DNA of 64,000 bases from Sulfurimonas sp. (GCA_026988315.1 JALSLJ010000010.1:1-64000), one strand, 5' to 3'. Shown: positions 40,071-50,545, counted from the first letter of the stretch. Notes: a model not told the origin generated them from the sequence alone. Program-made: numbers and translations.

Positions 40071-40847
40071 ATGGCTAAGAAAAAATGTCCAGATTGTGAA
40101 GAGTGTCTCCCTGCTTGGCTAGCCGCTTTTGGAGATTTAATGTCTCTTCTTTTATGTTTTTTTGTTCTACTCCTCTCCATGTCAAGCATGGATACTAAAA
40201 AAGTATCTGAGGCAATTGGTTCACTCTCGGGTGCAATGAGTGTTTTAGAGGGTGGTACACAAACAGAAATCTCTAAAAAACGCTTACAAGAAGCAACTCC
40301 AATCGAAAATCAAGATGAAACAGTTGATATGGTAAACACGGTTTCTCAAGCAGTAATGGATGCAAATGAGATGATGGAAAAAGGTCATGGACCTACTATC
40401 TCTGTAGAGGAAGCTCAAGAGGGTTTTGTTATAAAACTACCAGCATCTCTACTTTTTAAATCAGGAAGTGCAACTATTGAAAGTGAGGATATTTTACTAT
40501 TTTTAAAGCGGATTGCTTTGATAATTGAAGAACTTCCAAACAACATGGTTGTAAGCGTAAAAGGTCATACTGATAATCTTGGACCTGGAAAAACAAGCCC
40601 TTTTAAAGACAACTGGGAGCTTTCCTCTGCAAGGGCTATCTCTGTTTTAAAAGAACTTTTACTTGATGGTGTTGATCCTCATCGCATAAGTGCAGCTGGA
40701 TATGCAGAGTTCTCTCCATTGGCGACAAATGCAACTAAAAGTGGGCGTGAAAAAAATCGTCGTGTAGAATTACACTTTTATGGTGAAAAATCTGATAATG
40801 TTGCTAAAGCAACAAGTTCCATACTCGACAAGGCGTCAGCTAAATAA
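40071..40847 (+). CDS. motB: flagellar motor stator protein MotB
   Basis: Plug/TM with AWLAAFGDLMSLLLCFFVLLLSMSSMD and OmpA-like SVKGHTDNLG...RISAAGYAEFSPLATNATKSGREKNRRVE. Confidence 0.95.
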   Translation: MAKKKCPDCEECLPAWLAAFGDLMSLLLCFFVLLLSMSSMDTKKVSEAIGSLSGAMSVLEGGTQTEISKKRLQEATPIENQDETVDMVNTVSQAVMDANEMMEKGHGPTISVEEAQEGFVIKLPASLLFKSGSATIESEDILLFLKRIALIIEELPNNMVVSVKGHTDNLGPGKTSPFKDNWELSSARAISVLKELLLDGVDPHRISAAGYAEFSPLATNATKSGREKNRRVELHFYGEKSDNVAKATSSILDKASAK

Positions 40848-41581
40848 TGTTTAAGTTACTCATATTGGTTCTTGCCTTTGCCTCTGGCTTAGGTGCAGAA
40901 GCTGTCACTATCCCTACAATGAACTTTGAGCTTTCTGCTCCCAACACTCCTGAACAGCTTGTGAATTCACTCAATGTTTTAGTATTGCTTACGCTTCTTT
41001 TTTTAGCACCAAGTATGGTTCTTGTAATGACCACCTTTACTCGCTTTGTAATTGTGTTTGGTTTTTTAAGACAAGCACTTGGTACGCAACAAGTTCCACC
41101 AACTCAACTCTTAGTTATGCTTGCAATGATTTTGACATTTTATGTGATGGAACCTGTAGGAACAGAGGCATATGAGAGTGGAATTAAACCATATATAGCA
41201 GAAGAGATAGGCTATGAAGAGGCTTTTGATAAAACGACTCTCCCTTTTAAAAATTTCATGATTAGAAATACTAGAGAGAAGGATTTAGCTCTATTTTTTA
41301 GAATTAGAGAGATGGAAAATCCTGCAACTGTAGCGGATGTTCCACTCTCTATCATCATTCCAGCATTTGTTATTAGTGAGCTAAAAACAGCTTTTGAGAT
41401 AGGCTTTTTGCTCTTTTTACCATTTTTGGTAATAGATATGGTTGTAGCATCTATACTTATGTCTATGGGTATGATGATGCTCCCACCAGTAATGATATCT
41501 TTACCGTTTAAGATACTTATCTTTGTGCTTATAGATGGCTGGAACTTGCTTATAGGTAACTTGATAGCATCAATAAAATAA
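40847..41581 (+). CDS. fliP: flagellar biosynthesis protein FliP
   Basis: LNVLVLLTLLFLAPSMVLVMTTFTRFVIVFGFLRQALGTQQVPPTQLLVMLAMILTFYVMEPV; LPFLVIDMVVASILMSMGMMMLPP. Confidence 0.96.
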   Translation: MFKLLILVLAFASGLGAEAVTIPTMNFELSAPNTPEQLVNSLNVLVLLTLLFLAPSMVLVMTTFTRFVIVFGFLRQALGTQQVPPTQLLVMLAMILTFYVMEPVGTEAYESGIKPYIAEEIGYEEAFDKTTLPFKNFMIRNTREKDLALFFRIREMENPATVADVPLSIIIPAFVISELKTAFEIGFLLFLPFLVIDMVVASILMSMGMMMLPPVMISLPFKILIFVLIDGWNLLIGNLIASIK

Positions 41582-41587
41582 ATAGGA

Positions 41588-42709
41588 TTGGTATTAAAAT
41601 TGGAATGTAGATATTTTGGAGAGTGTGGCGCTTGTAAGCTTTACAGTGATGGGTATGAAACACAGTTAAATAATAAAGCAGAGTTAAATAAAGAAAGGTT
41701 TTTACCATTTTTTAGTGGTGAAATTTCACTTTTTAAATCTCCAGAATCACACTATCGTTCCCGTAGTGAGTTTAAAATTTGGCATGATGGTGATGAAATT
41801 TTTTATGCGATGAATCACACTGATGGAAAAGGCGTAGTTTTAATTGATGCTTGTCCTCAGGTAAATGAACATATAGCACTCTTAATGCCAAAACTTTTAA
41901 AAACCATAAAAGAAAATGATATAGATTTTAAACTCTTTGGTGCTGATTTTTTAAGCTCTAGTAATGGGGAGATAGTTGTTTCACTTCTCTACCATAGAAA
42001 ACTAGATTCGGCTTGGCAGGAGGTAGCTCAAAATATCTCTTTAGAACTAGGTATCTATATAATAGGAAGAAGTCGCAAGCAAAAACTTGTTGTTGGACAA
42101 GACTATGTTACAGAGACTCTTTTAATTGATGGAGATGAGTATAAGTTCAAGCAGATAGAAAATAGCTTTACCCAACCAAATGCAAGAGTTAATGAGCAGA
42201 TGGTATCGTGGGCTATGAATAAGCTCTCAGATATTGGTGGAGATTTGCTTGAGCTATATTGTGGGGCAGGAAATTTTACTATCCCTTTTGCAAAAAAGTT
42301 TGATAAGGTTTTAGCAACTGAGATTTCTAAGTCCTCTATCAATGCTGCAAAAGCAAATATGCTTTTGAATGATGTTGTAAATATAGAGTTTGTTCGGATG
42401 AGCGTAGAGGAGTTTGTTCAGGCTCTTGATGGTGTTCGAGAGTTTAGAAGAATGAGAGAAATTGATATAGATAGTTACACTTTACAAACTATTTTTGTTG
42501 ATCCTCCTAGAAGTGGAATGGATAAAGCCTCTTGTGAGTTTGCTTCAAGACATAAAAATATTTTATATATCTCTTGTAACCCTCAAACTCTAGTAAGGGA
42601 CTTAGAGATACTTTGTAAAACACATAGTGTTATTGATATGGCTCTGTTTGATCAGTTTCCATATACCCATCATGTTGAGATGGGCGTTATGCTTGTCAAA
42701 AAGGTGTAG
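41588..42709 (+). CDS. trmA: tRNA (uracil-5-)-methyltransferase
   Basis: CRYFGECGACKLY, QPNARVNEQM, LLELYCGAGNFTIPFAKKF, FVDPPRSGMD, YISCNPQTLVRDL. Confidence 0.95.
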   Translation: MVLKLECRYFGECGACKLYSDGYETQLNNKAELNKERFLPFFSGEISLFKSPESHYRSRSEFKIWHDGDEIFYAMNHTDGKGVVLIDACPQVNEHIALLMPKLLKTIKENDIDFKLFGADFLSSSNGEIVVSLLYHRKLDSAWQEVAQNISLELGIYIIGRSRKQKLVVGQDYVTETLLIDGDEYKFKQIENSFTQPNARVNEQMVSWAMNKLSDIGGDLLELYCGAGNFTIPFAKKFDKVLATEISKSSINAAKANMLLNDVVNIEFVRMSVEEFVQALDGVREFRRMREIDIDSYTLQTIFVDPPRSGMDKASCEFASRHKNILYISCNPQTLVRDLEILCKTHSVIDMALFDQFPYTHHVEMGVMLVKKV

Positions 42710-42710
42710 T

Positions 42711-43307
42711 ATGAGAGTTATACTTCTTTCGTTGATTTTAAGTGTATTTATATATGCAGATGAGATGCAAAGAATAGAGTCTATTGTAAATGATATTACA
42801 AAACTTAGAACTGATTATGAAGAGTGTAAAACAGAATTAAAATCTCAAGAAACAAAAAAAACAGCACCTAAAGTCTTTATTGATAAAACCAAAGAAATTA
42901 CATGTAAAAATGAGAAAAATCAAATAAAAAAACTTAAAAATATTTTAATAAGCAAAGATAAAGAGATATTAAATTTGAAAAAAGAAATTAATAATTTTAA
43001 AAGTATTATAATTAAAAAATTTGATAATTCAAATAAATTTCCAAAATTAATGATGAAGCCAGAGTATCAAAAGGATAGTAAAAAAATAGAAAAATTTAAA
43101 GCAAAGTCATTTCATTTGAAAAAAGATTCCTATATATATGATGCAAGAGATGGAAGAAAATTAGATAAGTGGTATAAAAACACAACTTTTACATCTAATA
43201 TAAAACATGGAAGATGGATAAAAATAACTGGATATTTTGTAGATAAAAAATGGCGTAAAGCTCAAAAAGAACTTTGGATTAAGCAAAACCATATAGTTCA
43301 AAAATAA
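42711..43307 (+). CDS. secreted coiled-coil protein with SH3-like C-terminus (hypothetical)
   Basis: Signal peptide MRVILLSLILSVFIYA, Lys-rich coiled coil, C-terminal SH3-like beta region; ATG 42711 directly after trmA stop. Confidence 0.6.
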   Translation: MRVILLSLILSVFIYADEMQRIESIVNDITKLRTDYEECKTELKSQETKKTAPKVFIDKTKEITCKNEKNQIKKLKNILISKDKEILNLKKEINNFKSIIIKKFDNSNKFPKLMMKPEYQKDSKKIEKFKAKSFHLKKDSYIYDARDGRKLDKWYKNTTFTSNIKHGRWIKITGYFVDKKWRKAQKELWIKQNHIVQK

Positions 43308-43390
43308 AATTTAATATATACTATTCATATAATTATAAGTTATATAAGTGTATTATGAAAGTAGAAATAAATTATTTAAAGGAGTTTATT

Positions 43391-43582
43391 ATGTGTATTC
43401 CTCATGGTGGTGTAGGTACAAAAGATAGTGGCTACATAGATGTTAAACCAAAAAAACATATAAAAAGAGTCTCTCAACAACAGTTTGAAAAGGGTGATCC
43501 TGATTTTATAGATGAAAGAATTTTTAAGAATAAACAGATAAATGAAAAAAAATCACTTTACAATCGTCTTTTTGGCAATTAA
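43391..43582 (+). CDS. small conserved-looking hypothetical protein (63 aa)
   Basis: aaaggag SD then ATGTGTATTCCTCATGG; ends adjacent to recQ start; internal start preferred over 43355. Confidence 0.55.
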   Translation: MCIPHGGVGTKDSGYIDVKPKKHIKRVSQQQFEKGDPDFIDERIFKNKQINEKKSLYNRLFGN

Positions 43583-45675
43583 TGATAGATAAACTACTTA
43601 AAACAGTATTTGGACATGATGGTTTTAGAGCTTTTCAAAAAGAAGCAGTAGATACCATTTTAAATAAAAAAGATTTGATTACCATTTTGCCAACTGGTGG
43701 TGGAAAATCACTTTGCTATCAACTTCCATCACTTGTCATGGATGGAGTTACAATTGTCATATCTCCACTTATTGCCCTTATGCAAGACCAAGTAACGGCA
43801 CTCAAAAACAACTCCATAAAAGCAGAAATGATTAACTCTTCTTTAGATTTTGATGAGATACAAATGGTGATGTCAAAACTCAGAGCAGGGGAGATAAAAC
43901 TTCTATATATCGCTCCAGAGAGACTGAGTGCAAATGGTTTTGTAGATTTATTAAGAGAGTTAAATATCAACTTCTTTGTGATTGATGAAGCCCATTGTGT
44001 GAGTGAATGGGGGCATGAGTTTCGTGCTGATTATAGAAATTTAAACAGATTAAAGCAACTTTTCCCAGATGTAAGTATTGCTGCATTTACAGCAACTGCT
44101 ACACATAAAGTTCAAGAGGATATTGTAAAAACACTCAATCTCAATAATCCTACTCAATTAAGAGGAAAAACAAAACGAGACAACATCACTATATCTACAA
44201 AAAAAAGACTAGGTAATGGACGCAATCAACTTCTGGAATTTTTACAAAAACATAAAAACAATTGCGGTATAGTTTATGCCTTTAGCAGAAAAGATGTTGA
44301 TAGTACAGCAGAGTTTTTAAAAAAATGTGGCTTAAAAGTTGGAGCTTATCATGCTGGTCTTAGTAGTGAGATTAGAGATGGTATTTATAAAGATTTTGTG
44401 TATGAAAGGTTAGATATTGTAGTTGCAACCATAGCATTTGGCATGGGTATTGACAAGAGTAACATCCGTTTTGTTGTTCATATGAGTATGCCTAAAACTA
44501 TGGAGAATTATTATCAAGAGATAGGTCGAGCAGGGCGAGATGGTCTGGATGCTGAGACACTTTTACTCTATACAAAAGCAGATGAAGTTCAAAGACGGAT
44601 GTTAATTGATGATATCCCAAATAACGAGTATAAAGACCTATTGTATAATAAGCTCAATAAGATGTATAGCTATTCTAACTCATCTGAATGTAGGCATAAG
44701 ATGATTGCTAATTATTTTGATGATGAATTGGATGCTTGTGGTGATATTTGCGACAATTGCCAAAAAGGTGAAGTGCAAAAAGTGGATGTAACTCTTGATG
44801 CTATGAAACTTCTTTCTGCTTTTTATAGGTGTGAACAGAAGTTTGGGCTCATCCATGTTGTGGATGTGCTAAGAGGTTCAAAGAGTCAAAAGGTTTTACA
44901 GTTTAATCATGATAAACTCTCAGTGTATGGAATTGGGGCTGATAAAAGTAAAAATGAGTGGAGTGCAATAGCCGATAGACTTTTTGAAGTGGATGCTTTG
45001 GAGATAGGTGAGCATAGAGCTATAAAAATAAAAGCATTTGGATTTGAGATACTTCAAAAAAAAGCAAGTGTTGAGATTGATATAGACAAGTTAGGCGTGA
45101 AAACAAAAGAGAGTTCAATAGAGAATAAAAAAATAGTAAATGATCAAGTGTTTGAAAAATTCAGAGCACTAAGGTTAGATATTTCGACAAAATCAGAGGT
45201 TCCAGCTTATGTAGTGTTTTCAGACAAAGTTCTCTTAGAATTTTCCAAAAAACTTCCACAGACTAAAGGTGAAATGCTGAGTATAGATGGGGTTGGAGAG
45301 GTTAAATTTGAAAAATATGGAGAGGTGTTTTTAGAACTTTGCCACGAATTGAAAGCAAAAGAAAAATCACAAGAAAAACAACTGAAACCACTTTCTAAAA
45401 CTTATCTCGAAACATTGGCTTTAATTAAAAGTGAGCATAATATAGAAGATATTGTAAGTATAAGAGAACTACAGACCAATACCATTTTAGGTCATATAAT
45501 ACTTTTACATGAGCATAAAGAGATTAGTGATGACGAGAAAAATGATTTGATACAAAGTATAAGAGAAGAGTTCCATCCAGATATAAAAGAGTGGTGTGAA
45601 AAAGGGCTTAAAATATCCGACATCCAAGAGTTAAGGCAACAACTTGCTATTTATGAGAATTTATTTCTGAAATAA
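43582..45675 (+). CDS. recQ: ATP-dependent DNA helicase RecQ
   Basis: FGHDGFRAFQKEAVDTIL, LPTGGGKSLCYQLP, FVIDEAHCVSEWGHEFR, GRAGRDGLDAETLLLY, zinc CRHKM..DACGDICDNC, HRDC domain. Confidence 0.95.
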   Translation: MIDKLLKTVFGHDGFRAFQKEAVDTILNKKDLITILPTGGGKSLCYQLPSLVMDGVTIVISPLIALMQDQVTALKNNSIKAEMINSSLDFDEIQMVMSKLRAGEIKLLYIAPERLSANGFVDLLRELNINFFVIDEAHCVSEWGHEFRADYRNLNRLKQLFPDVSIAAFTATATHKVQEDIVKTLNLNNPTQLRGKTKRDNITISTKKRLGNGRNQLLEFLQKHKNNCGIVYAFSRKDVDSTAEFLKKCGLKVGAYHAGLSSEIRDGIYKDFVYERLDIVVATIAFGMGIDKSNIRFVVHMSMPKTMENYYQEIGRAGRDGLDAETLLLYTKADEVQRRMLIDDIPNNEYKDLLYNKLNKMYSYSNSSECRHKMIANYFDDELDACGDICDNCQKGEVQKVDVTLDAMKLLSAFYRCEQKFGLIHVVDVLRGSKSQKVLQFNHDKLSVYGIGADKSKNEWSAIADRLFEVDALEIGEHRAIKIKAFGFEILQKKASVEIDIDKLGVKTKESSIENKKIVNDQVFEKFRALRLDISTKSEVPAYVVFSDKVLLEFSKKLPQTKGEMLSIDGVGEVKFEKYGEVFLELCHELKAKEKSQEKQLKPLSKTYLETLALIKSEHNIEDIVSIRELQTNTILGHIILLHEHKEISDDEKNDLIQSIREEFHPDIKEWCEKGLKISDIQELRQQLAIYENLFLK

Positions 45676-45697
45676 CAGACTAAAAAGTCTGCTATTG
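45671..45697. terminator. hairpin, likely bidirectional terminator between convergent recQ and rhodanese genes
   Basis: AATAaCAGACT-aaaa-AGTCTGcTATT near-perfect palindrome at convergent stops. Confidence 0.7.
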
Positions 45698-46201
45698 TCC
45701 ACCCCAAGGCATCTCATCTTCAACCCATCCGTTGATGAAGCCATCTTCAAGATTGTAAGCTACAATACCCTCACTCGCTAGCATATTAGCGGCTGCTTTT
45801 GAGCGTGGGCCACTTCTACACACCAGAACTACGCTATCTACACCTTGCATTTTCATAGCTTGCATAACTTCACTTACAAAGTTTTTATTTTGAAGCTCTT
45901 TTGCATTATAGAGCTTCATCGCTGATTTATGGTCTTTTACTTTAGAGTTTTTTATCTCATAAGCAGCACTTTTTACACGAGTCTCAATTGATTTTGGGTC
46001 ATAGCTCCAGTAATAGGCAGGGATGTTGATAAACCCTTCACCATGACCGACATAGATATACTCTAAAGATGTTCTAACATCCACAATGATAGTTTTGCCC
46101 TCTTTTTGCATCTCGTAAGCCTCCTCGGCACTTAAATCTGCTTCGTAGGAATCTGCAAAAGATAGAGAAAAAAGTGTTATGATAGTCAATAATAGTTTCA
46201 T
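45692..46201 (-). CDS. periplasmic rhodanese-domain protein
   Basis: Signal peptide; rhodanese with VVLVCRSGPRSKAAANMLASEGI active-site loop. Confidence 0.9.
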   Translation of the reverse strand: MKLLLTIITLFSLSFADSYEADLSAEEAYEMQKEGKTIIVDVRTSLEYIYVGHGEGFINIPAYYWSYDPKSIETRVKSAAYEIKNSKVKDHKSAMKLYNAKELQNKNFVSEVMQAMKMQGVDSVVLVCRSGPRSKAAANMLASEGIVAYNLEDGFINGWVEDEMPWGGQ

Positions 46202-46301
46202 TGGTATATTCCTTTTTTTTGATACTAATGTGATTATATCTTTTGTAAATTAAGATAACTTAAAAAATGATATAATGGCGAAAATTTCTAAAAGATATGG
46301 C

Positions 46302-47708
46302 ATGAAAAAGATTTTAATTATTAGTGATGGGGATGCTGGCGAGCATTTCATCAGAAGAGTCCTTGAGACTTACAGTACCGAAAATATTTACTATGTTGTT
46401 CAGACAAAAGCGAAAGAGTATGAGGATTTTAATCCTGCTCGTTTTAAATTTTATGAGTTTGATCCAACAAGTTTATATAAGCTCTCAAATCTGCTTAAGA
46501 TGGAGTTTGTCCAAGTATTTGTTGCCATGGAAAATTTAATTGATGTTGAGAACACCATTAAAAACATACGAACTATGAAAAAGCAACTTCGTGTCATAGT
46601 GCTCAATAAATGGCATATGCAAAATGAAGATCCTAACCTTGTGCTGATAAACTCAAATGAACTTTTAGCATCGAGACTTTTAGACTATATGCCAAATGTT
46701 CCCGTTATCGCACAAAATGTTGGGATAGGCGAGGGTGAAATTATGGAAGTTCTTGTTCCATTTGGAAGCTCTTTTGTGTATCGCCACATTGGTGTAATTG
46801 AGCAGAAAAATTGGCGTATAGTTGCTATTTACAGAAATAGAAAACTCATAATGCCTTCTCGAAGAAGAATGATTCAGCCAAATGATTTACTTGTTTTAGT
46901 GGGTGAACCAGCAGTTTTAAAGTCTGTATATCGTGCAATTAAGAGAGAACTTGGACAGTTCCCAGAACCCTTTGGCTCAAACCTCTACCTTTATATAGAT
47001 ATGAATCTCATAAATCCTTTAACCATAGAAGAGTTAGTAAGAAGAGCTGTCTTCGCACATAAAAAATTCAAGCATAACCTAATAATAAAAATTGTAAATC
47101 CTGGTAATATCTCTATAATCAGGTATATAAAAGAGTTTAGAAGTGATAATGTAGTTGTAGATATAGAGTATGATAATGTTAACTTACAAAATGCTTTTCA
47201 TGATGATATAAAAACATATCATATAGGACTTGTGATAGTTTCTAAGGAGATATTTGCAAATTATACGATGAGAAATACCCTTTTTGAATCTCATGTGCCT
47301 GTACTGAAAATATCTGATAAATCCTTTAGTTCTTTAAAAGATGCTGTTTTAGTTTTAACAGATAACCGTGATTTAGAGAAAATTTCTTCCACTATATTTG
47401 ATATATCTGAGCAGATGAGTTTTAATATAGAGATCCACAACTATATGAGTGAACATCAAGAGGAAAAAGAGCAGGTGATTGAGCACTATAATAATCTCTC
47501 AACTATTTTTACAAAAACTATAAAAGTGATAGAAGATGTTGATAACCCTATGCGAACACTAAGACAAAAAGATAACTTTATTCAAATCTTGCCTTTTACA
47601 AATAAATTGACTACAAGGCGAATTTTTTCTCTCCTTTCAACAGATAGTGAGAGACTGTATCATAAACTTGATGATTATCATCAGATTTTTATACCAGTAC
47701 AATTATAA
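46302..47708 (+). CDS. TrkA-N/TrkA-C-type potassium channel-related protein
   Basis: MKKILIISDGDAGEHFIRRVLETY Rossmann start; TrkA-C-like VAIYRNRKLIMPSRRRMIQPNDLLVLVGEP. Confidence 0.8.
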   Translation: MKKILIISDGDAGEHFIRRVLETYSTENIYYVVQTKAKEYEDFNPARFKFYEFDPTSLYKLSNLLKMEFVQVFVAMENLIDVENTIKNIRTMKKQLRVIVLNKWHMQNEDPNLVLINSNELLASRLLDYMPNVPVIAQNVGIGEGEIMEVLVPFGSSFVYRHIGVIEQKNWRIVAIYRNRKLIMPSRRRMIQPNDLLVLVGEPAVLKSVYRAIKRELGQFPEPFGSNLYLYIDMNLINPLTIEELVRRAVFAHKKFKHNLIIKIVNPGNISIIRYIKEFRSDNVVVDIEYDNVNLQNAFHDDIKTYHIGLVIVSKEIFANYTMRNTLFESHVPVLKISDKSFSSLKDAVLVLTDNRDLEKISSTIFDISEQMSFNIEIHNYMSEHQEEKEQVIEHYNNLSTIFTKTIKVIEDVDNPMRTLRQKDNFIQILPFTNKLTTRRIFSLLSTDSERLYHKLDDYHQIFIPVQL

Positions 47709-47743
47709 AAGTTCTCTAAATTCAATAAATATGATATGTAAAA

Positions 47744-47757
47744 ATTCTAAATAGAAT
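47744..47757. promoter_or_regulatory. 14-bp palindrome ATTCTAaaTAGAAT upstream of the SNF2/Wadjet-like operon
   Basis: Perfect 6-bp arms, 2-bp centre, 23 bp before the SNF2 start codon, in the only sizeable gap ahead of the operon. Confidence 0.4.
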
Positions 47758-47780
47758 AATGTAAAGAAAAAAGGTAAAAA

Positions 47781-50540
47781 ATGTTAGAGCTATTTAAACA
47801 AGAGAAAAGTTTTTTAACAAGAGCTAAGGAAAAAAGCTCACTAAAGTATGTTATTGAGTTTGATGATGTGGGTGCTTATATCGAGGTTTGTGATTCTAAA
47901 CTTAAGCTTATAAAAGAGATTGATTATAGGGTTTATAATGGAATAGACAGAGAGATTTTACAACTTTTAGAAGATTCTAGTGAGAGGGATTTTTTTACTG
48001 TGAGTTGGGAGAGTGAAGAGAATCATATATATCTCGACAAACATCCACGCCTTGTTGAGCTTTTAAGACAAAATGGTAAGATTTTTAATCTCTCTGGGGA
48101 TGAAATATCTTTTAGTGAGGGTATTTCTAAAGTTGAGTTAGAGATAGTACAAGATTTGGAAAATAAGGGCAAATTTAAAACATCTTTGCAAGTTGATTCC
48201 CATACAGCCTTTAGATTTATAACTGCAAACTATGTGCTACTGCAAGAGAGAATTGTTCAAGTAAACGATATTGGTGAAAATTTCAATAAACTAGTCACTT
48301 TTAACACAAGCATAGAAAAAGAGAAGCTAGAAGAGTACCTAACAATTCTTTTTACATACTTTGAAAATATAGAGATAAAATATGATAATTATGAAGTTGA
48401 TTTTAAAGATGAAAAAAGGCTGATAAAACCAGCGGTGATATTTGAGAAAATAACATCAGATAATGAGTTGGTTTTAAGAACATCTGCAACAGTTGGAAAG
48501 TTAAGTCCTGAGTTTTTTAACGATTTTAATATCTCTAAAATAGTGCTTATAAATGAGTTGGAATCTAGTATTTCTGTATTTGAATGTGATTTTAGCGATG
48601 TTTTTGAGATATATGGAACTATTTTTTCTAAACTTAATTCGCTTAAGAGAACTCTGAAAGGTACAAGCTTTAGTGAGGAGGATGGGCTTTTTATCATAGA
48701 TGAGGAGTTAAGTCGTGAGTATATACTTAAAAATCTTCAAAACATCATAGCAAAAGCTGAGCTCTTTGGTAGTGAAAAATTAAAATCATACAAGTACAAC
48801 ACAAGCTCACCAACTCTCAATGTGGTCTTTAAAGATAAGATAGATTTTCTTGATAGTGGTGATGTAAGTGTAGATATTGGTGAGGATAATTTTAATGTTT
48901 TTGATATGATAAATCTTTACAAAAAACACTCTTACATCCCACTAAGTAACGGTGAAAAAGCGATAGTTGATAAGTCATACATCTCAAAGTTAGAGAGAAT
49001 ATTTAAAAAAGATGGTAAAAAAATCAAAGTATCGTTTTTTGATTTGCCTGAGATAGAGGATTTGATTCATAAAAAAGAGCAAAAAGTTTTTAAAAATTCC
49101 AGAAAATTTTATGAGGGGTTTAACTCTTTAAAAACATCAAAAACTAGGATGCCAAAGCTTAAAGATGTTGTGATGAGGGATTATCAAAAAGAGGGTGTGA
49201 GATGGCTAAAATATCTCTATGATAACAAATTTGGTGGATGTTTAGCTGATGATATGGGGCTTGGTAAAACACTTCAAGCTATCTCTCTTTTGTCATTTAT
49301 CTATCCTAAATCAAAAACTCCATCTTTAGTTGTTATGCCAAAGTCTCTTCTCTCAAACTGGCAAAATGAGCTAGAGAAATTTAATCCAAACCTATCTTTT
49401 TATATCTACTATGGTGCAAATAGAGAGATACAAGAGTTTAAAAAAAACAATGTTATTTTAACAACTTACGCACTTGTAAGAAATGATATAGAAAAATTTA
49501 GAGATATAAAGTTTGATACTATCATCTTAGATGAATCTCAAAATATTAAAAATGTAGATTCAAAAATCTCTAAGGCTGTGATGCTTTTAGAATCTAGCCA
49601 TAAATTTGCATTGAGTGGAACACCTATAGAGAACTCACTTTTTGAACTCTACTCACTTTTTAGGTTTATAAATGGTGGACTCTTCTCAACTCTAGCTGAT
49701 TTTAAAAGAGACTATGCAGTACCGATTCAAGGTGATGCAAATGAGGATGTTGCAAAAATCTTAAAAGCAAAAATATCTCCATTTCTACTAAGACGACTCA
49801 AAAAAGATGTTTTAAAAGATTTACCAGCAAAACAAGAGCAGGTGATTTATGTAGATATGGATGAGAATCATAAAAAGTTCTATAATCAAAAAAGAGATTA
49901 TTACAAACAGGTATTAGAGCAACAAATCTCTATGAATGGGATTGATAAATCAAAGTTTATGATTTTACAAGCTTTTAATGACTTAAGACAAATCGCATCC
50001 GCTCCAGAGCTAAAGAGTGAGGAGCAGATAGTATCTTCAAAGATAGAATCTCTTTTTGAGATGCTTGAAGATATAGTTTTAAACAACCATAAAGTTCTTA
50101 TCTTTGCAAACTTTTTAGGCTCACTAGATTTGATAAGTCAAAAAGCACAGTCTAAAGGGTATGAGCATCTTTTGATGACTGGAAGTACACGAAATCGTCA
50201 AGAGTTAGTAGATAAATTTCAAAATGACAAAAGTATAAAACTCTTTTTAATGACACTTAAAGTTGGTGGAGTTGGACTCAACTTAACAGAGGCTGATTAT
50301 GTCTTTATATTTGACCCATGGTGGAACAAATCTGCTGAAAATCAAGCCATTGATAGATGCCATAGAATGGGGCAGAAAAATAGAGTGTTTTCGTACAAGA
50401 TGATTACTAAAGGGACCATAGAGGAGAAAATCTTAGAGCTTCAAACTCAAAAGCAAGATATGACAGATATGATAATTAGTGGTGAAGATGGTGGGCTAAA
50501 ACAGCTTAGCAGTGCAGATTTAGAGTATATACTGGGGTAG
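47781..50540 (+). CDS. SNF2/Swi2 family DEAD-like helicase/translocase
   Basis: RDYQKEGVRWLKYLYDNKFGGCLADDMGLGKTLQAISLL, ILDESQNIKN, LSGTPIENSLFELYSLFRFI, GGVGLNLTEADYVFIFDPWWNKSAENQAIDRCHRMGQ. Confidence 0.95.
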   Translation: MLELFKQEKSFLTRAKEKSSLKYVIEFDDVGAYIEVCDSKLKLIKEIDYRVYNGIDREILQLLEDSSERDFFTVSWESEENHIYLDKHPRLVELLRQNGKIFNLSGDEISFSEGISKVELEIVQDLENKGKFKTSLQVDSHTAFRFITANYVLLQERIVQVNDIGENFNKLVTFNTSIEKEKLEEYLTILFTYFENIEIKYDNYEVDFKDEKRLIKPAVIFEKITSDNELVLRTSATVGKLSPEFFNDFNISKIVLINELESSISVFECDFSDVFEIYGTIFSKLNSLKRTLKGTSFSEEDGLFIIDEELSREYILKNLQNIIAKAELFGSEKLKSYKYNTSSPTLNVVFKDKIDFLDSGDVSVDIGEDNFNVFDMINLYKKHSYIPLSNGEKAIVDKSYISKLERIFKKDGKKIKVSFFDLPEIEDLIHKKEQKVFKNSRKFYEGFNSLKTSKTRMPKLKDVVMRDYQKEGVRWLKYLYDNKFGGCLADDMGLGKTLQAISLLSFIYPKSKTPSLVVMPKSLLSNWQNELEKFNPNLSFYIYYGANREIQEFKKNNVILTTYALVRNDIEKFRDIKFDTIILDESQNIKNVDSKISKAVMLLESSHKFALSGTPIENSLFELYSLFRFINGGLFSTLADFKRDYAVPIQGDANEDVAKILKAKISPFLLRRLKKDVLKDLPAKQEQVIYVDMDENHKKFYNQKRDYYKQVLEQQISMNGIDKSKFMILQAFNDLRQIASAPELKSEEQIVSSKIESLFEMLEDIVLNNHKVLIFANFLGSLDLISQKAQSKGYEHLLMTGSTRNRQELVDKFQNDKSIKLFLMTLKVGGVGLNLTEADYVFIFDPWWNKSAENQAIDRCHRMGQKNRVFSYKMITKGTIEEKILELQTQKQDMTDMIISGEDGGLKQLSSADLEYILG

Positions 50541-50545
50541 ACGAT

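Noticed and set aside
43582-45675. RecQ helicase as part of the neighbouring defence system
   Set aside because: Full-length canonical RecQ with HRDC, separated from the SNF2 operon by a convergent rhodanese gene, a terminator hairpin and a TrkA-like gene.
46302-47708. TrkA-like protein as the first gene of the defence operon
   Set aside because: It looks like a conserved potassium-related NAD-binding protein and is separated by a 72-bp gap containing a promoter-like palindrome; membership cannot be supported from sequence alone.
47781-50540. SNF2 gene as a DISARM or Type I restriction component
   Set aside because: No DrmA/DrmB/DUF1998, methyltransferase or specificity subunit nearby; the downstream genes are condensin-like instead.
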